Under the pieces are notes generated by a model that was given only the letters and a program-made list of their open reading frames with translations, had not been told where the DNA came from and searched no databases. A stretch of 6,878 bases of DNA from Promethearchaeota archaeon (GTDB lineage Archaea > Asgardarchaeota > Lokiarchaeia > Sigyniarchaeales > SOKP01): the NCBI GenBank assembly GCA_030615235.1, contig JAUWZR010000141.1, forward strand, positions 1 through 6,878, in the 5' to 3' direction. A program made the position numbers and the translations under genes. This document shows, in pieces, positions 1 to 6,878 of this stretch (position 1 is the first letter of the stretch; every line of letters begins with the position of its first letter).

Positions 1-2
1 GT

Positions 3-1682
3 GATCGTGTTGCAATCATATGGGAAGCAGACGAGCCCGGCCAAGTAAGAAAATTTACTTACAACGAACTTTTAAAAGAAGTAAGTAAAGTCGCTAACGC
101 TATGCGAAGTAAAGGACTTAAGAAGGGTGATAGAGTCACAATATGGTTGCCAATGATTCCTGAATTAGCTATTATTATGCTGGCTTGCGCTCGAATTGGT
201 GTCATTCATTCCATCGTCTTCGGTGGTTTCTCAAAAGAAGCTGTCAAAGATAGAATTGAAGACTCTGATTCGCGCTTATTGTTTACAAGCGATGAAACCT
301 TAAGGGCTGGTAAAACTTATCCTAAAATGGCTGATGTCGTAAAAATAATAGATAAAGTGCCAACAATTGAACATGTTATTGTCGTTAAGCGATCAGGGAA
401 CGAGGTTCCTCACACTGATAAAGATATTTGGTACCACGACTTTATAGATGGCATGAGTGAGGAATGCGAACCCGAACAAATGGATTCGGAAGATACTTTA
501 TTTATACTCTATACAAGCGGAACCACCGGAAAACCTAAAGGCGTTAACCATACAACAGCAGGTTATATTCTTCATACATCTTTTACTCATAAAGTCGTAT
601 TCAACTACAAGGAAGGCGAAATTTGGTATTGTACGGCAGATATAGGTTGGATAACGGGTCATAGTTATATTGTATATGGTCCTTTAGCGAATGGAGCGAC
701 AACTCTAATGTTTGAAAGCGTACCGACTTATCCCGATGTCGATAGATTTTGGGATATTGTGGAACGCCACAAGGTTAACCAATTTTATACAGCTCCAACC
801 GCCATACGTGCTCTTATGAGACACGGTGATGAACCCGTAAATAGACACGATTTAAGCTCTTTAAAAGTTCTGGGGACCGTAGGAGAACCGATAAACCCAG
901 AGGCATGGACTTGGTACCATAGAGTTGTGGGAAAAGAACGATGTCCGATTGTAGACACCTACTGGCAAACTGAAACGGGAGGTTTTATCATGACTCCCAT
1001 AGCTACTGCAACTCCAACAAAACCTGGATCATGTTGCTTGCCTTTCCTTGGTATTAAACCCATAATTTTCGATTTGGAAGGCGACGAGATCACCGAAGCA
1101 AACGAAGGTGGTTATTTCGCGATAGGACAACCATGGCCAGGAATGTTAAGAGATGTTTGGGGCGATACAGAGAGATTTAAATCTACTTATCTCGAAAAAT
1201 ACCCCGGATATTATTACACTGGTGATGGAGCACGACGAGATGATGATGGTTATTATTGGATACTTGGTCGATTGGACGATGTTATTAAAGTATCCGGGCA
1301 CCGTATAGGAACAATGGAAGTAGAATCTGCTATAGTGAGTCATCCAAAGGTAGCAGAAGCTGCTGTGGCACCTTTCCCGCATAAGATAAAGGGGCAAGCT
1401 ATTTGGGCGTTCGTAACATTAATGGGTGGAATTGAAAAATCAGCGAAATTATCGAAAGAGATTCGAATGCATGTTAGACAAGAGATTGGTCCCGTGTTTC
1501 AGCCGGATGTAATTCAATTTGCTGACGCCTTGCCTAAAACGCGAAGTGGTAAGATTATGCGCAGGATTTTGAAAGCCATAGCTTCGGGCACAGAAATTGG
1601 TAATGTTACGACCTTAGCCGATCCTTCTGTTGTTGATGTTTTGCTTGAAGAGCGTAAGAAAATGGATGTCGAAGTAGGTTAA
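3..1682 (+). CDS. acs: acetate--CoA ligase (acetyl-CoA synthetase, AMP-forming), 5'-truncated by the window edge
   Basis: Acetyl-CoA synthetase makes acetyl-CoA from acetate, ATP and CoA through an acetyl-AMP intermediate, in the cytoplasm. The frame is open from base 3, and the 33 residues before the first in-frame ATG (102) already match the family (IIWEADEPG, then FTYNELL), so the true start lies upstream. I see 559 residues against about 650 usual, so some 90-100 N-terminal residues are missing. Numbering from base 3, the P-loop YTSGTTGKPKG is at 170-180, the acetate-pocket segment WITGHSY near 216-222, YWQTETGG at 320-327, YTGDGARRD at 405-413, the hinge region GRLDDVIKVSGHR at 422-434, and PKTRSGKIMRR at 511-521. 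Lys517 is the catalytic lysine that is reversibly acetylated in well-studied homologues. The pocket tryptophan is kept (YWQTETGG), which favours acetate over longer acids. A segment that usually reads like GSATxPFFG is GSCCLPFLG here. The gene ends in TAA, followed by a 214-bp gap, so it is probably transcribed apart from the ABC genes. The family call is very secure. Confidence 0.96.
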   Translation, partial: DRVAIIWEADEPGQVRKFTYNELLKEVSKVANAMRSKGLKKGDRVTIWLPMIPELAIIMLACARIGVIHSIVFGGFSKEAVKDRIEDSDSRLLFTSDETLRAGKTYPKMADVVKIIDKVPTIEHVIVVKRSGNEVPHTDKDIWYHDFIDGMSEECEPEQMDSEDTLFILYTSGTTGKPKGVNHTTAGYILHTSFTHKVVFNYKEGEIWYCTADIGWITGHSYIVYGPLANGATTLMFESVPTYPDVDRFWDIVERHKVNQFYTAPTAIRALMRHGDEPVNRHDLSSLKVLGTVGEPINPEAWTWYHRVVGKERCPIVDTYWQTETGGFIMTPIATATPTKPGSCCLPFLGIKPIIFDLEGDEITEANEGGYFAIGQPWPGMLRDVWGDTERFKSTYLEKYPGYYYTGDGARRDDDGYYWILGRLDDVIKVSGHRIGTMEVESAIVSHPKVAEAAVAPFPHKIKGQAIWAFVTLMGGIEKSAKLSKEIRMHVRQEIGPVFQPDVIQFADALPKTRSGKIMRRILKAIASGTEIGNVTTLADPSVVDVLLEERKKMDVEVG

Positions 1683-1705
1683 CTAATGTCGATAAAGATA
1701 AGACT

Positions 1706-1743
1706 ATTTTTAGATATTTAACATTTTTGTTACAAATTTTTTA
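1706..1743 (+). terminator. oligo-T cluster after acs, possible transcription terminator
   Basis: Three T runs (T5 at 1707-1711, T5 at 1724-1728, T6 at 1737-1742) lie 25-60 bases after the acs stop. A tiny TTTG/CAAA inverted repeat precedes the last run. Clustered T tracts without a strong hairpin are how archaeal RNA polymerase commonly terminates. For a bacterium the stem is too short to be convincing. The call rests on position and base composition only. Confidence 0.35.
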
Positions 1744-1781
1744 AGTGTAATCCAATTAATGTTATAAACAAGGAATGGTAA

Positions 1782-1804
1782 AAAAAGCGTTTATTGGGCT
1801 TTTT
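1782..1804 (+). terminator. weak A/T hairpin in the acs-ABC gap, possible second terminator
   Basis: AAAAAGC (1782-1788) can pair with GCTTTTT (1798-1804) over a 9-base loop, giving a perfect 7-bp stem with an A-rich 5' arm and a T-rich 3' arm. This is the general shape of an intrinsic terminator, but only two of the pairs are G-C and no extra T run follows, so it would be weak. It lies about 100 bases after acs and 93 bases before the ABC start, so it could end acs transcripts or be chance in A/T-rich DNA. Confidence 0.25.
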
Positions 1805-1870
1805 AAGTTATTACTCATTTTATTATTAGACTGAGAAGTTATTTCATTTAGAGCATGTTTATTCGTCACG

Positions 1871-1877
1871 TATAAAG
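1871..1877 (+). promoter_or_regulatory. TATAAAG element upstream of the ABC operon, tentative
   Basis: TATAAAG lies 20 bases before the ATG at 1897. As a bacterial -10 box it would place the transcript start near 1883, just ahead of the GAGGT, but no good -35 hexamer stands 17 bases upstream. As an archaeal TATA box it would put the start at about the ATG, which conflicts with use of the GAGGT site. The rest of the gap is A/T-rich and holds several similar weak matches, so this is only a candidate. Confidence 0.2.
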
Positions 1878-1883
1878 CTGGTA

Positions 1884-1888
1884 GAGGT
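1884..1888 (+). promoter_or_regulatory. ribosome binding site of the first ABC gene
   Basis: GAGGT is complementary to the 3' end of 16S rRNA and lies 8 bases before the ATG at 1897, a normal spacing. It supports that ATG as the start, and the same GAGGT recurs before the second ABC gene. Confidence 0.6.
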
Positions 1889-1896
1889 TAGCCTTT

Positions 1897-3675
1897 ATGA
1901 ATTTAGAGAAAAAGAAGTACAAAAGTTATAAAACTTGGCTCCTTCACCATCTTTACAAAAATAAATTCTTGATATTGTTTGTTATAATAGGGATTATAAT
2001 TGTTACTTTTACAAGAACTCTCATACCTATAATTATCGGCAAGATTGTGGATGACGCTCTAATTGCTCTTGATTACGATAAATTCATAACGCTCCTTATT
2101 ATGGGGTTAGCAATTTATGTCATCCGTAATGCTACGGATTATGGAACGATGATGACCGGCCACTATCTTGGTTTGAAAACCGAGCAAAATATGAGACAAG
2201 AGTTTTTTGAGACTATCCAGCATAAACCTTTAAGATATCACGATAACGCTAAAGCTGGGGATTTACAAGCCCTTGCAACCAATGATGTACGAATAATCAA
2301 TACGATGATTTCCCACGGAAGTTTTTTTTTCTATCCATTCTTTCAAGTGGCAATAACTTTGCTCTTCCTTATTACTACGCTCGATATAAGATTAGCTATA
2401 GCATGTATTCCTTTTGTTTTTTTTTACATTTATTTTATTTTGCATTATCGCAGAAAAATTGCGCCGTTTGCTGCTAAAAGGTTAAGAAAACATTCAAATT
2501 TAGCAGTTGTATTACAAGATAGTATAACGGGTGCTTCTGTAGTCAGATCTTTTGCTGCGGAAGGTTTAGAACGTAAAAAGTTTAAGAAAGCAGTAAACGC
2601 TTTTAGAGATAACTCCATCGGAGAATATAGAGTGCAAGCAAAGTATTTTCCTATGTTAATTCTCTACATAACCATCGGAATTTCACTAATTTTAAGTCTT
2701 GTATTTGTATTCCAGAATTCATTAACCATTGGAGAATTAGCCGCTACGAATCTACTTTTGATAACTCTTGTTGATCCAACTAACCTTATTTGGTGGGCTA
2801 CAAATGATATGATGAGCGGGTTTGCGGCTTGTTCACGCTTGTTCACAGCATTATCCGATGAAAATAGCGAGGATCAACGGATTGAGAACCAAAAATGGCC
2901 GAAGGAGTTCAAAGGAAAAATAGAATTTAGAGATGTAACTTTTGCATATGAAAATGGAGAAAAAAATCGGCATGCTGTTCTGAAAAATCTCAATTTTACT
3001 ATCGATCCGAACCAAAAGGTCGCTCTTGTTGGTCCTACAGGATGTGGCAAAACAACGATAGCTAAATTATTGCTCCGCCTTTATGAACCAAAACTGGGGG
3101 CCATTTTATTGGATGGAAAAAACATTCAGGATTATCCCCTTGAAGAACTAAGAAGAAATATTGGCTATATAGAGCAAGACATCTACTTGTTCTCACAAAC
3201 TATACTTGAAAATATCGCCTTTGGAAACCAAAATGCTCAATACGACGAAATAATTAACATAGCAAAACTTGCCCAAGTTGATGATTTTGTGCAGAATTTC
3301 TCAGATGGATACAATACTGTTGTAGGTGAGAGAGGTACGCGGCTTTCAGGAGGAGAGAAACAGCGGGTGGCTATTGCTCGAGCTTTTTTAACTAATCCTG
3401 CCATGCTAATACTTGACGATTCTGTTTCTGCAATTGATAGTGAAACGGAGGAGAAGATTGGGCGAGCGATGGAAAATATAATAAAAAACAGAACTACTTT
3501 AATAATAACTCATCGCCTTCACACTATACGGACATCTGATAAAATTTTAGTTCTCAAGCATGGAAGAATTGTTGCGGAAGGAAATCACTCAGAATTATTC
3601 CAATCATCTGAAGATTACAGACGAATTTTTGGGAAACGAGTGTCTTTATCAGATTTTAAAACACATAACACTTAA
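1897..3675 (+). CDS. ABC transporter ATP-binding protein/permease, heterodimeric exporter subunit with degenerate catalytic site
   Basis: This is a complete 592-residue half-transporter: a six-helix membrane domain fused to an ATPase domain, the layout of MsbA, LmrCD, BmrCD and TM287/288-type exporters in the cytoplasmic membrane. Hydrophobic segments lie near residues 24-46, 62-78, 144-162, 165-184, 252-273 and 283-300. The ATPase domain has a likely A-loop Tyr351, Walker A GPTGCGKT 379-386, Q-loop Gln427, signature LSGGE 483-487, Walker B ending at Asp507, D-loop SAID 511-514 and His539. The residue after Walker B is Asp508 where an active ATPase has Glu. This substitution marks the degenerate subunit of heterodimeric exporters, so its own ATP site should hydrolyse slowly or not at all, while its intact signature completes the partner's site. 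The start is an ATG with GAGGT 8 bases upstream. The partner gene begins 12 bp after the TAA. The substrate is unknown; drugs, lipids or peptides are all possible for this family. Confidence 0.93.
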   Translation: MNLEKKKYKSYKTWLLHHLYKNKFLILFVIIGIIIVTFTRTLIPIIIGKIVDDALIALDYDKFITLLIMGLAIYVIRNATDYGTMMTGHYLGLKTEQNMRQEFFETIQHKPLRYHDNAKAGDLQALATNDVRIINTMISHGSFFFYPFFQVAITLLFLITTLDIRLAIACIPFVFFYIYFILHYRRKIAPFAAKRLRKHSNLAVVLQDSITGASVVRSFAAEGLERKKFKKAVNAFRDNSIGEYRVQAKYFPMLILYITIGISLILSLVFVFQNSLTIGELAATNLLLITLVDPTNLIWWATNDMMSGFAACSRLFTALSDENSEDQRIENQKWPKEFKGKIEFRDVTFAYENGEKNRHAVLKNLNFTIDPNQKVALVGPTGCGKTTIAKLLLRLYEPKLGAILLDGKNIQDYPLEELRRNIGYIEQDIYLFSQTILENIAFGNQNAQYDEIINIAKLAQVDDFVQNFSDGYNTVVGERGTRLSGGEKQRVAIARAFLTNPAMLILDDSVSAIDSETEEKIGRAMENIIKNRTTLIITHRLHTIRTSDKILVLKHGRIVAEGNHSELFQSSEDYRRIFGKRVSLSDFKTHNT

Positions 3676-3676
3676 C

Positions 3677-3681
3677 GAGGT
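3677..3681 (+). promoter_or_regulatory. ribosome binding site that selects a TTG start
   Basis: GAGGT begins two bases after the first ABC gene's TAA and lies 6 bases before TTG 3688. The next in-frame ATG is at 3706, 24 bases away and too far for this site. The site therefore favours TTG as the start, giving an N-terminus MGLYAG. Its place in the 12-bp gap implies translational coupling of the two subunits. Confidence 0.6.
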
Positions 3682-3687
3682 ATCATT

Positions 3688-5508
3688 TTGGGACTTTATG
3701 CAGGGATGACCAATGAGGAACAGAAACGAGAATATTCCGATCGTGAACTACTGGTCAGGTATATTAAGGGTGTTGCACCTTTTAGAAAAAGCATAGTCCT
3801 AATCTCATTGTTTATCTTCATTACTACGATAGCTGAAACTGTAAATCCTCTTTTAATTGGAATTGCAATTGACGAACTTTCTAGTATAAATAGTAATCTT
3901 CTGATCATATTGGGAGTAGGGGGGCTATACTTTATTCTTTCTATTCTCCTTTGGACAATGTTTTTCTTACGGCGTAAAGAAATAGGAAAATTCGTTCCTT
4001 ATTTTTTGGAAAAGCTCCGAATGAATATTTTTGATAAATTACAAGAGCAAGACATGGGCTTTTTCGATAAACATCTGAGCGGTAAACTAAATACTAGAGT
4101 TTCTAACGATGCGTTAGATTTTGGGAATACAACGCTCCTATTAGCGGATACTCTCGGCAACCTTCTTATAAGTGTATTGACTTTTGGAATGCTTCTATGG
4201 CTAAATCTGACATTAGCTCTCATAACATTGATTGCCATTCCTTTCATCTTTTTATTAGTTCTGTCGCTCAGGCGGTTAGTTAAGATTGTAAGTAGAGCTT
4301 ACAGAAAAGCAATTGGCAGTGTAAATGCTGCTATGGTAGAATCAATAGAAGGTATACACGTAAGTAAAAGTTATGGACAGGAATCTACGGTTTCGAGGCA
4401 ATTTCAAGAAACTAATAGGCAATATTTTAAAGCTGGGTTTAGAATAACATCCGTAACTCATATGTGGAGACCTCTGCTGGAAACAATTGCTTCTATTACG
4501 CTCATTGTCATCATTTTTTTTGGAGGTCAATTTGTCTTTCAAGGTATAACTAATCCCGGAACAATTTTTATGTTTATCCTTTATCTTCAGAAATTTTTCC
4601 GTCCTATAATGGTTCTTTCCGTATTTTTCCCTCAACTTAGCTCAGGAATGGCTGCATATGAGCGAATATTAGATATTCTCGATGCTGAGCCTAATGTAAG
4701 ACAAAACCCAAACGCAACTGATGTCGGTACTTTGGAAGGAGAAATTATTTTCAAAGATATCGATTTTTGCTATAGAGAAGGTGAATGGGTATTTAATAGA
4801 TTAAATCTACATATTAAAAAGGGTGAAAAATTAGCTATTGTAGGACACACTGGGTCTGGGAAAACTTCATTAGTATCTCTTTTAGCTCGATATTACGAGT
4901 TTCAAGGGGGATCAATTGAAATTGATGGAATTAACATTAGGGATATGTCTTTACACTCTTAGAGAAGAAATATAGGAAATGTACAACAAGATGTTTTTTT
5001 ATTTTCAGGTTCTATAGAAGAAAATATTAGATATGGCAGACAAGAAGCATCAGAAGAAGATCTCCGGAATGTAATTAAAACTGTGCACCTCGAAGAACTA
5101 ATCGAATACCTACCGGAAGGGCTGCAAACACAGATTGGTGAGAGGGGTAAGGGACTGTCGGTAGGTCAACAGCAACTAGTAAGTTTTGCTCGAGCTATTT
5201 TGACTGATCCGCAGATTCTTATACTTGACGAAGCCACATCAAGCGTTGACGCGTATACTGAAGCAATTATTCAAGAGGCTTTAGAAGAACTTTTATCTAA
5301 TCGAACCTCTATAATAATTGCTCATAGGCTCTCAACTATAGTGAATGCCGATCGGATAATCGTGATGGAAAAAGGGCAAATTGTTGAAGAGGGTAATCAT
5401 AATTCTTTGCTCACACAAGGAGGAAAATATGCTATGCTGTATAAACAATATTTTGAGCATCAAACTCTAGACTGGGAGCCAAATCATAGGGCTCTTAAAA
5501 TTGAATGA
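3688..5508 (+). pseudogene. ABC transporter ATP-binding protein/permease, catalytic partner subunit, interrupted by an in-frame TAG
   Basis: This is the second half of the exporter, 606 codons before the TGA if the internal stop is read as an amino acid. Hydrophobic segments lie near residues 33-60, 70-93, 150-172, 175-195, 260-285 and 290-312. The ATPase part has likely A-loop Tyr362 and Walker A GHTGSGKT 386-393, then TAG at codon 425. The same frame continues with Q-loop Gln434, signature LSVGQ 490-494, Walker B ILDEA with Asp514 and catalytic Glu515, D-loop SSVD 518-521 and His546. Nothing but that codon looks damaged: length, spacing and motifs are those of a working subunit. Read literally, translation yields a 424-residue protein with no hydrolysis machinery, and the 181 residues after the stop are untranslated. 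The downstream part offers a GTG at 5083, but it has no ribosome binding site and would omit the Q-loop. It could be a fresh pseudogene, a base-call error or a read-through gene. The family and the frame continuity are very secure; the status is not. Confidence 0.9.
4960..4962 (+). other. in-frame amber (TAG) codon inside the second ABC subunit
   Basis: The codon follows SLHS and precedes RRNIG. In the first subunit the matching segment is LEELRRNIG, so the stop sits at Leu418 of that protein, and the DNA after it is nearly the same in both genes (AGAAGAAATAT then T/A, GG). TTG to TAG, a single T-to-A change, is the simplest route from leucine. No frame change occurs on either side. The base after the stop is A, and I see no known read-through context or hairpin immediately downstream. 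Confidence 0.9.
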
Positions 5509-5545
5509 TTTAAAATTTCAATCTAACTTTGATCAATTTAATAAC
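5509..5545. other. 37-bp gap between two convergent genes
   Basis: Only A/T-rich sequence separates the TGA of the ABC gene from the TGA of the reverse-strand gene. A short inverted repeat, ATTGAA at 5500-5505 with TTCAAT at 5517-5522, spans the ABC stop codon, but six mostly A-T pairs around an 11-base loop are not a convincing terminator. The two transcripts probably overlap at their 3' ends. Confidence 0.4.
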
Positions 5546-6877
5546 TCAATAGAAGAATTTCCATTCATTTCTGTCTAAATAATCTATAAATTTTAAGATT
5601 AATTTTGCTAAATCAGCATCTTTCTTCATTAACTCCTTCAATTCTAACATAAGGCTTTCTTCTCCGAACTTAAGAATAGAAAAAACTGCAAGTTTTTTTA
5701 GATTTTTATCCTCTAAACTCTGGAGATTTTCTAAGCAAAAATTTACTAGTTCTTCGACTTGTAAATCTATAATTACCTTGAGGATCATCTCTTTCTTTTT
5801 CAAAAGTGCATTTTTTTCATCTGAAGTTTTTGCTGTAGTAAGTTTTAGAATTTTTATGAATTCATTTTTAACATCTTGCCATTGCTCAAGCATTTCTGGG
5901 TTATCAATGAGAGCCTCTCGAATAAATTCCAATGACCATTTATCCCCCTCATTTAGTAAATTCACGATCAATTCTTGGTCGATGAGATTTGATTCCTGCA
6001 TGTCATTAATGAGACTCCCATCAACGATCTGAAAATTTTTTACATTTTCTATGATTATCTTTTCCCAATTCTCAATTTTATCCTTTAGTACCAAAATTGC
6101 CTTTAGAATTTCTGATATGAAATTAGGGTTTTCGCTTTCCTCCAATTTTCTCAAGATAATTGATAACAACTTGTCGTTATTATAATATCTCTTCGCAATA
6201 AGATATAAAGAACCATATGGAAATCTTAAGGAATTCACAAATTCGAGAGTTTCTTCCTCAAGTGATAGTCCTAGTATCGCACCAACCCTGAAAATGCTCT
6301 CTTGAAGTGATTTTACATTTTTTAAGAATTCTTGGTCTGTAATCTTGACTTTTTTTATTTGAGTTAGGTAAGATTTAAAGAGACTTGTGATTTCATTTAA
6401 TTTGTTAACATCTCCTTCTTGATAAAGGTTTTCGAATGATTTAACTATTTGATTTTTGAGATGAAACTCCCTTATGCTTGTGTTATTAGCGAGTCTTAAA
6501 ATTAACGATTCTACATTTAGGGCAGCAGTTTTAGAAACTACATTTTCAATCAGATCAGAAACCACACTGTCTGTCATTTTATCAAAAGATAAACAATACT
6601 CAAAAGCGGGTTTGAAGCTTAATTTTTTGTTTAATTCGCAAATTCTCCTAACATGGTGTTCGCGTAGCGAGGTTCGAAGTTCAACTGAATCACCATAATA
6701 GCTAATTTCTCTACTATCATTTAAAACTTCTAATATGATCTCTTGAATTCTTTTTATTCTTTCCTCTTCATAAACAGAAGTTTCCTCCAAAACATGATGC
6801 AAACCAAGAAAACTCCACGCTCTCAATATGACTTCATTAGTATCAAAAAGCTCGAACAAGAGATTGAAATCTTTTCT
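5546..6877 (-). CDS. uncharacterised alpha-helical protein with HEAT-like C-terminus, N-terminus beyond the window edge
   Basis: I do not recognise this protein. Its reverse-strand frame is open from the right edge to the TGA at 5546-5548, giving at least 443 residues. A TTG at 6857-6859 is the first possible start inside the window, but six more sense codons precede it and I see no ribosome binding site in the few bases available, so the true start is probably outside. The sequence is rich in Leu, Ile, Glu, Lys and Asn, with hardly any Gly or Pro and no signal peptide or membrane segment in the visible part. It reads as a chain of amphipathic helices. The last 55 or so residues follow a HEAT-like pattern of paired helices (DKNLKKLAVFSILKFG, then a second helix, then DADLAKLILKFIDYL). 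Such solenoids usually serve as protein-binding scaffolds, but no partner can be named. No catalytic motif or metal-binding cluster is visible. Coding on this strand is clear because the long open frame gives a coherent helical protein. HEAT membership is a moderate guess. Confidence 0.75.
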   Translation of the reverse strand, partial: RKDFNLLFELFDTNEVILRAWSFLGLHHVLEETSVYEEERIKRIQEIILEVLNDSREISYYGDSVELRTSLREHHVRRICELNKKLSFKPAFEYCLSFDKMTDSVVSDLIENVVSKTAALNVESLILRLANNTSIREFHLKNQIVKSFENLYQEGDVNKLNEITSLFKSYLTQIKKVKITDQEFLKNVKSLQESIFRVGAILGLSLEEETLEFVNSLRFPYGSLYLIAKRYYNNDKLLSIILRKLEESENPNFISEILKAILVLKDKIENWEKIIIENVKNFQIVDGSLINDMQESNLIDQELIVNLLNEGDKWSLEFIREALIDNPEMLEQWQDVKNEFIKILKLTTAKTSDEKNALLKKKEMILKVIIDLQVEELVNFCLENLQSLEDKNLKKLAVFSILKFGEESLMLELKELMKKDADLAKLILKFIDYLDRNEWKFFY

Positions 6878-6878
6878 A

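Noticed and set aside
1146..1397. Short reverse-strand open frame within acs
   Set aside because: It lies wholly inside a strongly conserved gene, and its translation has no recognisable features. The same holds for the other short frames inside the ABC genes and the helical-protein gene.
102..1682. Acetyl-CoA synthetase starting at ATG 102
   Set aside because: The frame is open upstream to base 3 and those residues match the family, so this ATG is internal.
1683..1896. Riboswitch, small RNA or small protein in the acs-ABC gap
   Set aside because: I found no conserved RNA motif, no extended pairing beyond the weak 7-bp hairpin, and no open frame with a ribosome binding site.
5083..5508. Separate downstream gene starting at GTG 5083, encoding a free C-terminal ATPase fragment
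   Set aside because: It is in the same frame as the upstream part, lacks a ribosome binding site, and would start after the Q-loop, leaving out essential ATPase structure. A single interrupted gene explains it better.
5529..5536. TTGATCAA palindrome in the convergent gap
   Set aside because: An 8-base palindrome in A/T-rich DNA is expected by chance and has no partner copy or context suggesting an operator.
6857..6859. TTG as the true start of the reverse-strand gene
   Set aside because: Six sense codons precede it before the window ends and no ribosome binding site is visible. A start outside the window is more likely.

Overview
This is an A+T-rich window (roughly one third G+C by eye) with compact, ordinary prokaryotic coding. 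It holds a 5'-truncated acetyl-CoA synthetase gene, a two-gene ABC exporter operon, and a convergent gene for an uncharacterised helical protein that runs off the right edge. The organism cannot be fixed from the sequence. Frequent ATA (Ile) and AGA (Arg) codons, oligo-T runs after the first gene, GAGGT ribosome binding sites and one TTG start would suit an A+T-rich archaeon (possibly an Asgard-type lineage) or a low-GC bacterium. I lean weakly to an archaeon. The genes end in TAA, TAA, TGA and TGA, so TGA is a normal stop here.

Left region (3-1682, +): most of an AMP-forming acetate--CoA ligase (Acs), missing about the first 90-100 residues. All adenylation motifs visible in the retained part are intact, including the C-terminal catalytic lysine. 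A 214-bp gap (1683-1896) follows. It has three oligo-T runs, a weak A/T hairpin and probably the promoter of the next operon.

Centre (1897-5508, +): two consecutive half-transporters of the type IV ABC exporter (multidrug/lipid exporter) fold, 12 bp apart, each preceded by GAGGT. They look like the two halves of one heterodimer. The first has Asp in place of the catalytic Glu after Walker B, while the second has the normal Asp-Glu pair. The second gene carries a single in-frame TAG at 4960-4962, exactly where the first subunit has Leu418. The frame, homology and all later motifs continue without loss to the natural TGA at 5506-5508. As written, the product stops at residue 424, after Walker A, and loses the Q-loop, signature, Walker B and H-loop. 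This is the most notable point in the window. It could be a recent nonsense mutation, a base-call error, or UAG read-through.

Right region (5546-6877, -): the C-terminal 443 or more residues of a Leu/Ile/Glu/Lys-rich, all-helical soluble protein with a HEAT-like C-terminus, convergent with the ABC operon across only 37 bp. I do not recognise its function.

The acs and ABC genes need not be functionally linked. I see no RNA gene, CRISPR array, insertion sequence or clear novel multi-gene system.
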